Source: Chara braunii
Taxonomy: Eukaryota; Streptophyta; Charophyceae; Charales; Characeae
Assembly (NCBI GenBank): GCA_003427395.1
Contig: BFEA01000069.1
Location: 1,382,496-1,414,410, forward strand
Length of the DNA: 31,915 nucleotides
Direction: 5' to 3'
The position numbers were made by a program, and so were the translations under genes. Of the stretch, positions 19,180 through 27,945 are shown one piece after another (position 1 is the stretch's first letter; every line of letters begins with the position of its first letter). The notes beneath the pieces are model-generated. The model did not search any database, was not told where the DNA came from, and saw only the letters and a program-made list of their open reading frames with translations.

Positions 19180-19287
19180 GATGTTCGGAGGTCCTGATGA
19201 CCACAAAATCTGAGATGACTGCAAATCCAAGAACAGACAAGGAATCCGGATGTCCAAATTATAATAATTTAGGGGTTTTCCAAAGAA
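19180..19287 (+). repeat. 108-bp direct repeat, left copy
   Basis: It starts GATGTTCGGAGGTCCTGATG and ends TTTTCCAAAGAA. The same sequence with about ten differences lies at 20499-20605. Most differences are C/T or G/A transitions. The two copies bracket the tyrosine-recombinase relic in direct orientation. Confidence 0.85.
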
Positions 19288-19355
19288 AAAGTTCACCACC
19301 CTTCATGCATCAGAAGACTGGACTGAAATAAGAGATGAAATTCGAGAGTAATTGA

Positions 19356-20404
19356 AGTTCACATAATTGCAGGTTATGGTGGCTGGAGCAACTTCTGAGA
19401 CAAATCGTACAAAACGCCTCCCAAGCTGGTCCCCTTCCCAATCGTCCTTACGAAAATGGTCTTCAAAGAAGTATTGAGCTGATAGATGACCATGACATAA
19501 GCATCAATACGGACAAAATGAAACTTGAGTCAATGCTTGGGTCAGCAGGAGGTTGGGAGGAAAATAGGTCACTGCATTGGCTTAGATATTCTACCCTTGT
19601 TCGTACGCTGCTTGATTCCAGATTTACAGAGTCGGTCACAGACCCGGGATCGAAATGGTGACAAATTGGTGTCTGTCAGCGCCTTAGAGGGCACCTTTTG
19701 CAGTCTTAAAAAATGTTTAGAACTTCTAGAGGGGAATAACAATCCGTGTCAATCGGCGAAAATCCAAATGTATAGGCGAGCCTATCGGAATAAGGCCGTA
19801 CACGTAGGTGTACATGAGGAGCAGGCTTGTCCTATGACTGAGGAGAAATTAGCCTGACTGCGGGATTGCATTCGCTCTTACATGAAAACTCATAAGGGGT
19901 GGGAGTATGCTTATTCACTTCGAGACCTTTGGATAATGACTTATCTCTCGGAGAGTTGGCAACGAGGAGGATAGGGCTTGCGGTTAGAGAGTAAAGAAAT
20001 TGATGTCAACACTCGTTTGGTTCAACCTCGCTATGCGAAGACAAAGCGAAGGGGAAAGTTAGTGGAGATCAACGTTGAAAAACCGACAAGTGAAGGCAAT
20101 ACCTTCCTTGAGTTGTATTCAGAGATGAGCCGGTGTTATCAGGAACTTGGAGAAGATCTTCAAATTGGTTCCAACTTTCGTGGTCGCCCCTCCCGAAAGG
20201 CTCTGACCCTTAATGTCTTCAATAGAGGGTCATTAGGAGCCTTAAGATCTGGTTTGAACGAGTTTGTTTAGAAGGTTAAAGAGTAGGCATAGCTTTCGAG
20301 TTGGAGGCATCCGTGAGGGTCTTCGGCAAGGTTGGACCTTTGAGCAAATGTTGACCCTCCTTCATCCGGTATGGTTATGGCTGTCATACCGAAGGAGCTT
20401 GTAG
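19356..20404 (+). pseudogene. Degenerate tyrosine recombinase (Crypton- or DIRS/Ngaro-like)
   Basis: Three consecutive frames appear to make one protein of about 340 residues. Frame 3 (19356-19661) gives SLHWLRYSTLVRTLLDSRFT. Frame 1 (about 19650-20271, stops at 19855 and 19972) gives YSLRDLWIMTYLSESWQRGG and later DVNTRLVQPRYAKTKRRGKL. Frame 2 (20273-20404) gives SRHSFRVGGIREGLRQGWTF and HPVWLWLSYRRSL. Catalytic positions of the family can be placed: Arg (codon 19963), Lys in YAKTK (20044), His-x-x-Arg (20288, 20297), His (20363) and Tyr (20387). The second Arg lies 22 residues before the His and 30 before the Tyr, and the first Arg lies about 108 residues before H-x-x-R; these spacings are normal for the family. 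No RT is nearby. Confidence 0.62.
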
Positions 20405-20498
20405 GCAGCGAGATTCTCTTGGCAACTAGCTTAAGGGTACATGGGTTAAGAGTTTTTCTAGGTACCCTTTCGCTAGGCATGCATGATGAATCATGAAT

Positions 20499-20605
20499 GA
20501 TGCTCGGAGGTCCTGATGACCACAAAATCCGAGATGATTGCAAATCCAAGAACAAACAAGGAATCTGGATGTCCAAATCATAATAACTAGAGGTTTTCCA
20601 AAGAA
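20499..20605 (+). repeat. 108-bp direct repeat, right copy
   Basis: Partner of 19180-19287, about 90% identical by eye. The element bounded by both copies spans 1,426 bp. It could be a terminal direct repeat of the recombinase element or two separate insertions of a short repeat. Confidence 0.85.
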
Positions 20606-20984
20606 CAATTGCCCTGGCCCCAGGGCCCCAGCAAATATGGGTTGGGTGGGAGCCCTGAAGAGTGAAACGTTATTTGCCGTGCAAATCGGGTAAAAACCTC
20701 CAAGCCAATACTCACTCAGGCTTGTTGCTCACCGTGCAGGATCCTGCCACTCAGCTCACCGTGCGCGGCAAGCGGCGAGACAGAAAAAACAAGGCATGAT
20801 GAGTGCTCCCAGCTACTATCCACATATAGCAAGGAGCTCTCCTACCTGCTCAGTTCCATCGGACCTGGCTCCACTCTTGTGAGACTCCAATCTGAACTGC
20901 AAACTGAGGACCTGATTTACCGCCAAAATCCTCAACCAATGGAATCATCTGGCTTACCCCCTCTAATAGGGCGCTGTCATGGTT
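20606..20984. other. Unassigned sequence
   Basis: No gene is seen. A short palindrome, GCCCTGGCCCCAGGGC, lies near 20612-20627, and CACCGTGC words recur at about 20731 and 20758. Confidence 0.45.
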
Positions 20985-21250
20985 TGAGTGCCGTTTTGGA
21001 TTCCAGTCCCCTCTGAAGTTTACAATGCAGGCCAAACGTCACAAGGCAGAGTTTGTAACTGCACTCTAGTCATCCACGTTGGAGGGTCAGGCCATTTTTC
21101 AAAAAGAAAAGAAGAAACGAGAAAAAAAAAAAAAAAAAAACGAGAAGAAAAAAAGAAAAAATCGTGGCGCTGTATCTTTCCATGTGCAAAACGAGAGTGA
21201 ATCTTCCGCTAGAACATGAAATACAACGACATGATTTTTGTCTTTTGTGC
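20985..21250 (+). repeat. Dispersed composite repeat (inverted relative at 29117-29650)
   Basis: 20987-21080 (TGCCGTTTTGGATTCCAG ... GGCAGAGTTTGTAACTGCA) matches the minus strand of 29525-29650. After an A-rich stretch, 21161-21250 matches the 106-bp foldback unit of 29117-29348 (TGCAAAACGAGAGTGAATCT, TCCGCTAGAACATG, TTTTTGTCTTTTGTGCA), fused after GGCGCTGTATCTTTCCATG with its centre missing. The same two parts in the same order at both sites show one mobile composite unit. It has no coding capacity. Confidence 0.65.
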
Positions 21251-21508
21251 AACGGGGATACAGGGGCCCAACAGAATACACGCTAATAACAAAGCAGAGG
21301 CACTCGAGGATGCACGCGCCGACAACAACACAGTTTCTTCGTTTGTTTTTTTCTCTTTGTTTTTTCCCTCTCAAATTTTCCGATTTGTTTTTTTTGAAGA
21401 AAAGAATGTTTCATTGCAGATGAGAGACATGGGCCGGGGAATACGCCCCTACAAATCAACCCGGTGAGTACAGAAATGAACTGGGGCCATTACCCAGATT
21501 GGCTCCTT

Positions 21509-21528
21509 GAAACCAGGTCCAGTGTCCC
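21509..21528 (-). promoter_or_regulatory. LINE C 3'-end motif
   Basis: On the minus strand this reads GGGACACTGGACCTGGTTTC, 18 of 20 bases as at 30274. It lies downstream of the ORF2 stop at 21690, the same relative place as in the other copies. The hairpin proposed for A and D is poorly kept here. Confidence 0.6.
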
Positions 21529-21689
21529 TCAACGACTAAGTGTCAAAAAAAACAGAAAAAAAAGGGGAATTCTTCAATCTGCTGTATCATCTTCTGTAGT
21601 CTCATCGTGAGTGGTATCACACCTAATCGTTTAAGACTAACTCATGGTGGAGAGCTAAGGCACTCCCCATGTCCTGTTGGGGAGAGGAG

Positions 21690-22300
21690 CTAGGGCGCAA
21701 CGCATAACCTGCCTTCTGCAGTAAGCTTCACTAATCTGGAGTCTCTCCCCCAGGTTTCCCAGAACCATTTTCTATGCTTGAGCCTAATACCTCTGTTTGA
21801 CCTGTGAATCCAATCACTGTACATAGTGGTTCTGATTTGCTGGGTAATCTTGTTCTTGATGGCATTGTCTACCGTATACTTCTTTTTGAATAGCCGGTCG
21901 TTTCTGTCATCCCAAATTATTTTTAAGATGACTGCACGAACCGCCTGAGCAACATACAACCACTCTCTTCCCTTGGAGTTTGTGACCTCATGAATGTCAT
22001 TCAAAATCCATTCGTCCGACCATGAGAAACTACAGTTCTTGATCTTGTCCCAGTGGCGTATCAATCAGTCCCAAATCCTTCTTGAGGCTGGGCATGTCAG
22101 CCATAGATGGCAGAAATTTCCATTCCTTTACAACTCCATTTACAGCGACCAACTCCATTTACAGCGGCGTATCCACCAGTCCCAAATCCTCCCAGCTCCA
22201 TTTACAGTGACCACAACACGTGAGAATTTCCATTCCTTTAGAAACCAAATAGGCTGCAGACGCTGTAACAGCCATGGATTGCAACCATAAGATACTTGAC
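21690..22300 (-). pseudogene. LINE C ORF2 C-terminus with zf-RVT-like finger
   Basis: The frame 21690-22064 reads IRHWDKIKNCSFSWSDEWIL, then AVILKIIWDDRNDRLFKKK and WIHRSNRGIRLK, the usual C-terminus of plant L1 ORF2. Upstream on the minus strand, VSKGMEI, TCCGHCKWS and HLWLTCPASRRIWD give the Cys-x2-Cys and His/Cys halves of the finger in separate frames. A duplication of about 110 bp (22051-22130 and 22162-22240) splits the finger. Confidence 0.7.
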
Positions 22301-22921
22301 AGTCGTTGTGAAGGCAGTTATTTTAATTGCTTCCAGAGTGTTGTTAAGTGTTCTGCCGAGATTGAGAGTAGACCTTGGTCTTGTCTTCACTTATTTGCCA
22401 CCACCTCTGGTGGTTTTCGTACTTTCTGTCTCAATAATTTGGAGCCCTCCTTGGTTGAGTACTCGTCCAGTCCTATCACCCTTTGTTTCTGATTTTGCCA
22501 CCAACCGAACGATCTGCGGTCTACCGAAGCTTCCCCCTTCAAAATCAGTCTCATTGGAAGGGATGCTACAATGATTTGCATTCCTCCCGCCGAGGCTCTC
22601 TTCGTCTTTGTCCTTACAACCACCTCAGTACAACCTTGCATGGAGGGTAGGCGTGAGCTCCCTTTCTTAACCAAGACTTTGTTGTATGAAAAATTCATCG
22701 GTTGTGCCCATTCCGTCACCGCACATCCGTCCTCCCCAAGGTTACCTGTTACTTGTAGTACCAGGTCCTTGTGTAACTGTGTAGTCACCCACAGATCCTT
22801 CCTTGAATAGCTCGTGCCCCGCAATAGGCCGACCCAACTCTTAGGAATAGCCTTCTGAATCGCCTTCAATCTGGCAGCGATATATTTGAGTCTCCCTAGT
22901 TGTTTTTTAATATGTGAGGGC

Positions 22922-22959
22922 CTGTCTCTTATACACATCTAGATGTGTATAAGAGACAG
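22922..22959. other. Nextera/Tn5 mate-pair junction adapter (contaminant)
   Basis: CTGTCTCTTATACACATCT (22922-22940) abuts its reverse complement AGATGTGTATAAGAGACAG (22941-22959). This is the 19-bp engineered Tn5 mosaic end in head-to-head form, identical to the circularisation junction of Nextera mate-pair libraries. It is a library-preparation sequence, not genomic DNA. Confidence 0.97.
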
Positions 22960-23107
22960 GTATATCATCTGGTCTGCTCAACCACCTCAGTACAACCTTG
23001 CATGGAGGGTAGGCGTGAGCTCCCTTTCTTAACCAAGACTTTGTTGTATGAAAAATTCATCGGTTGTGCCCATTCCGTCACCGCACATCCGTCCTCCCCA
23101 AGGTTAC
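22960..23107. repeat. Artefactual duplicate pieces between adapters
   Basis: 22960-22982 copies 23681-23703, and 22980-23107 copies 22618-22745. Sequences normally hundreds of bases apart are joined between two adapters, as in mate-pair chimeric reads. Confidence 0.9.
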
Positions 23108-23142
23108 TCTCTTATACACATCTAGATGTGTATAAGAGACAG
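23108..23142. other. Second adapter junction (3 bases short)
   Basis: TCTCTTATACACATCT (23108-23123) is followed by AGATGTGTATAAGAGACAG (23124-23142). It is the same Tn5 mosaic-end junction, lacking the first CTG. The sequence after it resumes at the equivalent of 22670. Confidence 0.97.
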
Positions 23143-23394
23143 ACCAAGACTTTGTTGTATGAAAAATTCATCGGTTGTGCCCATTCCGTCACCGCACATC
23201 CGTCCTCCCCAAGGTTACCTGTTACTTGTAGTACCAGGTCCTTGTGTGACTGTGTAGTCACCCACAGATCCTTCCTTGAATAGCTCGTGCCCCGCAATAG
23301 GCCGACCCAACTCTTAGGAATAGCCTTCTGAATCGCCTTCAATCTGGCAGCGATATATTTGAGTCTCCCTAGTTGTTTTTTAATATGTGAGGGC
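23143..23394. repeat. Artefactual copy of 22670-22921
   Basis: 252 bp repeated with a single base difference. It ends where the sequence after 22921 would naturally continue (GGGC then TCATTCC). I read it as a misassembly product rather than a tandem duplication. Confidence 0.85.
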
Positions 23395-24060
23395 TCATTC
23401 CACTTGTTATATCTCATGTCCCATATGTCTCTGACTCTCACTATCCCTTTTTCTACCCATGCCCTTCCAAAGTTCTCGGCTAAGTCATGGGCCNAAAATG
23501 GAGAACCAGAGTCATTAACTATCAACGGATTCTCAAACAAAATTTGATTCAATACCGTTTCTTTAGAGTGTGGTTTCTCCCTTTCTGATGGAATTTTTTT
23601 TTGCCAAGCTGTTAATACATTCTTCCAAAAGACAGACTCGACTCTCCTATTCACAAAGGAGCGAATTAACAGACATGCCAGTATATCATCTGGTCTGCTC
23701 AACTCCAACTCCCTACTTAAAATATACATTGCTAAGGATAACCAGAGGGTAGTAGGGTCGTCTTGCCAGTGCCTTGACTGACCATTTTGCAAGTAGGGCT
23801 AAGTTTTGTTGCTTTGGATCCAACAAACCCAGCCCCCCTTCATCTTTGGGAAAGACTATCATTTCCCAAGCCACCTTGGAAATAAAATTTAGTTCTTTTC
23901 TTGCATCTGGTTTCTATAATAGTCTGGTTGCCGCTCTCTTAATATCTCTATAGGCCTTGTCACCTAACAGGTGAGTAGATAATACAAACCACAAAACAGA
24001 GAACCCGCCTGCCTGGATTACCAATGCCCTCCCCACCAGTGAGAAATGTCTTTTGTAGCT

Positions 24061-25166
24061 TCAGCTCGATAGTCTGTTTACAAATCTTTCAACCAATATT
24101 GAGTCATGAAACTCGGCATTGTTAGATAGTGCCACCTGCACACCCAAGAATTGTTCTGTTGAATCCGCCGGTACCTGTTTCAAGCCCCAGTTCACTTCCA
24201 AAACATAGTCTTTTGGTAAAAAATATACAGATTTACTCCAATTGATCGAGGCTTCTGACAACTCACAATAAGTGTTCAACACTTTCCTTAGGGATATAAG
24301 TGATGGTCGACTGTTAGCACATGCTATTGTTAGATCATCAGCGAGCGTCCCCCCCTTCCATTGAACCTGATTGTGTAGTTGAAGGTCCGTGATTTGATTG
24401 TTGTATCTTATATAATCCAAAAGGACTTCCATGTGTATGAGAAACAACAAGTGGCCAGTGGGCATCCTTGTCTGAGGGATCTGGATATAGCAAACGGTTG
24501 TGATTTATAACCATTCACCATTATTGACGCAGTTGTAGTCGAGTACATCGTGACTACCCATTGCGTAAACATATGGCCAAAACCCATCTATTTCAGGGTA
24601 GTGATTACACAAGTCCATCCCACTCTGTCGTAGACTTTCTCCATATCGAGGAGAAAGACTGCGACATTTTGGTTTTCTGATGCGATTATTTTCAGCCCCT
24701 GTATTATGGCTGCTATGTTCTCCATTATAGATATGTGCTTCATGAATGCCTCTTGGTCTTTTAGGATCAGGTCCAGAAGGTATCTTGCTAATCTTATTGC
24801 CAATGTTTTAGCCAATACTTTGTATGACACGTTTAACACTGAGATAGGACGTCAGTTCCTTATCTCAACTTTTTCCCCTTTTTTGTATAGTAAGAATTTT
24901 GAAATGATTTCATTCATCATACCCTTTGTGAGTTTCCCCCCTTCTAGGACTCCATTGTAGCATTTGACTAAATAGGGGCCAATCTGCGGCCATACAGCCA
25001 GATACACTTCACTAGGTAGCCCGTCTTCCCCGGGGCACTTTCCTTTGGCCATTTGTTTAGCTGTCTGCAATAACTCTTCCTCTGTTTTAGGTCTATCCAG
25101 ATCCAGTTGTGCTTGAGTAGTTACCTTAACTTGAGTGAGATTCCAAAAGGAGAAATTTTCCTTCAA
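24061..25166 (-). pseudogene. LINE C reverse transcriptase domain
   Basis: The minus-strand frames in order are 24852-25166 (MAKGKCPGEDGLPSEVYLAV), 24588-24839 (VSYKVLAKTLAIRLARYLLD, then VFLLDMEKVYDRVGW) and 24061-24465 (WKGGTLADDLTIACA, LSEASINWSKSVYFLP, FLGVQVALSNNAE). The Asp of LLDMEK and the Asp-Asp of LADDL are intact. Frames break near 24845, between RT blocks, and between 24465 and 24588 where the RQG-type block lies in another frame. The domain matches copy B closely, so both are one subfamily. Confidence 0.9.
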
Positions 25167-25217
25167 GTCTCAGGTCATACTATCAAATGGACGTCTCGTC
25201 GTTAAGATATCATACTA

Positions 25218-25607
25218 TCAAATGAACGCCTCGTACTCACACATGAGGTCAGCATCCTCTGTCACCGTCTGCTGAACAGAGAAGGGATGAGCTAGTTGAT
25301 TCATTAGTGGTCTTGCTGTCTGTAGTATGAGCCTACGAAATGTATCATTTGTCATATGGTCCCCTTGTACTATGTTTCGCTGGGCTAACCATTGAGTCCA
25401 CTGCTCTTGCTTGTTTATTTTCATTTTCTCTAACGCCTGAATTTTCCTTCTGCGCTTTGCTGTCCAGTAGGCATCTGAAACTGGATGTTTACCCAGTTCA
25501 GCTTCTGCCTTCTGTATATCAGCAATCAGTGTCGTTTCCCTTCCTGTTTCTTTATTTGCTTTAATTCTCAGAGTTCTTTGAAAAATTCTGAAACCCACCT
25601 TCAACAA
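25218..25607 (-). pseudogene. LINE C ORF2 linker
   Basis: The frame includes GFRIFQRTLRIKANKETGRE, SDAYWTAKRRRKIQALEKMK and LMNQLAHPFSVQQTVTEDAD. It matches the linker in copy B (12277-12778). It is charged and helical in character and separates the endonuclease from RT. Confidence 0.7.
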
Positions 25608-25659
25608 TTGGTCTTCTTCTTCGAAAAGAGGGCGAGCTTGTGATCATTGGATCAAATGT

Positions 25660-26473
25660 TTTTTTATCCAGTCAACCACTCCCTCATCCTTCAAGTGGTT
25701 TGTGTTGAGCTTAAAATAAGACGGGCCAAACTTCTTAGACTGTGGGTGATTAAAGTCCACTACTACTGGGCGATGGTCCGACATATAAGAAGAGTCAATT
25801 TATGCTTTGGTGCAGTTGTTCCATGGGCTTCCCCTCAGTAACATTAAATTCAATCTTCTATGGACAGGGGGGGATTGAGAGCCGAACAACGTATAACCGT
25901 GACTGTCCAGGTGAAATATTATGTATACATCCGTGAGGTTTTGGGAAACAATGAAGGCTTAGAGAAGCCTCGCATCTGTATTGATTGGGGTCACTGTAGG
26001 GTTATGAAGCCCTCGATTTAATACTGTGTTCCAGTCAATGGCCAGAATCAGATTATCTCAGTTGGGAATCAAACCGGGGAGCTCCGCTATGAAGTGAGAG
26101 CGCTTATTGTAATCTGTGGGGAGGTATAAGGACATCACTGTCCAATCGTCCTCCTCTACTGTAAGCTTCACCCACACCAGCGTCCCAAAATGTCTATCCT
26201 ATGATCAATAACCATTGTTTCCAAATCTTTATGGATTAGGATCCCAGTCCCTCCATAGGATCCTGTTTGACTTTCAAGCCCTCTTGTTGGCGCCCAATAT
26301 TGCGGGCCGGACCACCATGCGGTATTAGAGGCAAGTTTTTGTTCGTCTAATTTGAATTCTTGAATACACGTTATAGCCACTTTGTTAGAGTGCATCCACG
26401 ACTTGAGTCTGTCACGTTTGCGTTTACTACCGGTATCACAAAGTCCTTTGACGTTCCACGACATTATGCGCAT
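25660..26473 (-). pseudogene. LINE C endonuclease (EEP/AP-like)
   Basis: The minus-strand ORF from 26473 opens MRIMSWNVKGLCDTGSKRKR and contains VAITCIQEFKLDEQKL and TGILIHKDLETMVI. Downstream in other frames are LILAIDWNTVLN (about 26050-26015) and YMSDHRPVVVDFNHP (about 25785-25740). Asn, Glu, Asp-x-Asn and Ser-Asp-His are therefore all present, although the usual Glu-Thr after Gln is Glu-Phe. Frameshifts lie near 26170 and 25850. Confidence 0.85.
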
Positions 26474-26652
26474 AGTGCCCTTGGTCCCTTAGGCAGCATA
26501 GGTCGTGGGAACGTCGGGGTTTTCTTGGATCCGGCCAGAAACTGGAGCATTCATGTCGAGCTGATTGTGGCGACGTGCACCTTCTCCCCCCTTCACGTTC
26601 TGCTGTTCAAACCACGGAACTCTCAATATGTCTGCAAAGCCAGGCTTAAAGA

Positions 26653-27603
26653 TCATTGCACAATGGTTTGGGTTGTTATTGTTTGCTTAAAAATTATACT
26701 GTTCAAACTTCCGTTCATCGGTGAGTCTAAAAGGGACAGGGGGAACCAGTCCTTGTCCATGGTTGTCAGCTGTTGCATTGTGGCATTATCCATCTTCGCA
26801 TCCAAAAAGACAAAATACAGTCTTGCCCTGATCCCCTTACCGTCTGCTGCGGTGAAGCATCCAACTCGTACCGCAGGGATCACTCTCACCTTTAGGAAGT
26901 TGGGGATTAGTGGTTTAACTTTCTCCTGAATCACTAACTCAGTCAGAGCCCCTTCTGCATCGACTGTAGGTAGCTCTAAGAGGCAATTGGCCAACTGTGT
27001 TGCTATTACCGTCACTCCTTTGTTGGAGTTAGTATAGATCAGTGGGATCAACACTCTCTGAATATTCATATCAATACGGTCTAGGGGCTCTACCGGGTCA
27101 GCCAAGCTCCGACCACTTGGGAGGGGAATTCTTCTATATCTTTCTGCACCACTTGACCCGTCTCTACGAGAGTCCCCACCTTCGCCCTGGGCTCCACCTC
27201 CACCTATGCCGTCTTCCTCCATTTGTCCGTGAGACAAGCGATTCTCAGATGAAGGAGTCACTGTCGATTCCTTCATTATCGCTGTTGATGGATTTTCAAT
27301 CTTTTCCTTCACTTTCCTTGTTTCCATCCACTTATCCTTCTCTCTTCCCCTTTCCTTTTCCTTCTCTCTTTCCTTTACCATTTTTCTCTCTCTTTCTCTC
27401 TCTCTCTCCTTTTCCTTCTCCCTTTCCTTTTCCTTTTCTCTTTTCATTTCCTTTTCCTTACACAGGGAGAGGGTGAGAGCGCAAAAAACGGTATCGGGCG
27501 GAGCGGGAGCAGCCCAGGCACCGCGCTGGTTGACGCGTACATCGTAACTCGCCCCCGTTGTCTCAGTGACCACGGTATCGTCGACAATAACGAGGTTGGA
27601 CAT
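26653..27603 (-). pseudogene. LINE C ORF1, charged repeat and C-terminal domain
   Basis: A 316-codon frame. Residues about 47-100 are a Lys/Glu/Arg repeat (KEKEREKEKERERERERKM) likely to form a charged helix. Later, QRVLIPLIYTNSNKGVTVIA and NFLKVRVIPAVRVGCF, then ARLYFVFLDAKMD, match the ORF1 C-terminal block of copy B. The ORF ends about 180 bp before the endonuclease start, as expected for a two-ORF LINE. The first 40 or so residues do not resemble ORF1 of copy D and may be translation across a junction near 27480. Confidence 0.6.
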
Positions 27604-27945
27604 CGCGCCGTTTGACCACCTAGTTCGCTATGGTGGTAGTGGTCTGGAAAGTCGCCTCTCACCTAGAGTAGGCACAGTCCCTGAGGGGTCGGGTTTCTCC
27701 TCCCTGTAGCGGCCTGGTTACCGCCCCCGTTTTCCGTTCGTCCATGCGCACTGAAGACTGAAGAAGTCCTGAAGACAGAAGAGAAGCGAGATGACATCTG
27801 CGACCTACAGAAGACATCCCCTGAGCCAGGGAGTACGTGACTTCAACGGGAACCAGATACAGTATACCCCGTACCTTCCCTACACTCCAGCATATGAGTG
27901 GTATTTAACATACATATTTACTACCTTAGATCGAGGCTACTAACA
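27604..27945. other. Head-to-head gap between LINE C and ORF1 of copy D
   Basis: The sequence between the two divergent LINE parts. It may be the 5' untranslated region of copy D. One short open frame starts at ATG 27791 and ends at TAA 27941-27943 (50 residues, with QYTPYLPYTPAYEWYLTYIF). It has no recognised family, so I do not call it a gene. Confidence 0.4.

Larger units (their letters stand above)
22387..24060 (-). pseudogene. LINE C ORF2 downstream of RT (interrupted by artefact)
   Basis: Minus-strand frames 23112-23792 and 22387-22938 belong to one stretch. It contains TTLWLSLAMYILSRELELSR, NFGRAWVEKGIVRVRDIWDM, PSHIKKQLGRLKYIAARLKA and KGSSRLPSMQGCTEVVVRTK. Sequence 22670-22921 is repeated at 23143-23394 with one base difference (Leu or Ser codon near 22769 and 23242). 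If 22922-23394 is removed the frame runs straight through. The terminal residues MCIRDR, VYKRQ and LLYTSR of frames here are adapter translations. An N at 23494 marks an unresolved base. Confidence 0.8.
21390..27603 (-). mobile_element. L1-type LINE copy C, minus strand
   Basis: Read on the minus strand: ORF1 C-terminal part (27603-26653), endonuclease (26473-25700), linker (25607-25218), RT (25166-24061), RT C-terminus (24060-22387), zf-RVT-like region and C-terminus (22300-21690), 3' motif (21528-21509) and a short A-run at about 21396-21389. It is the best-preserved copy in the RT and C-terminal parts. The stretch 22922-23394 is an assembly artefact, not element sequence. The N-terminal part of ORF1 is missing from this orientation and may be the inverted piece at 27946-29100. 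Confidence 0.85.

Noticed and set aside
19190-19250. CTGATGA and CTGA words resembling a box C/D snoRNA in the 108-bp repeats
   Set aside because: No terminal D box or closing stem could be placed. The second copy has CTGG where a D box would be needed.
22922-22959. Perfect 38-bp palindrome as a transposon end or regulatory site
   Set aside because: It is exactly two Tn5 mosaic ends head to head, the mate-pair library junction, and its flanks are chimeric duplicates.
22945-23283. Open frame of 112 codons containing VYKRQ
   Set aside because: It starts in adapter sequence and crosses the second adapter, so it is an artefact protein.
27042-27476. 144-codon plus-strand frame rich in Phe, Pro, Leu and Ser
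   Set aside because: It is the antisense of the Lys/Glu/Arg repeat of LINE C ORF1.
27791-27943. 50-residue open frame in the head-to-head LINE gap
   Set aside because: No known family, no second copy and no supporting signals. It is noted in the features but not called as a gene.
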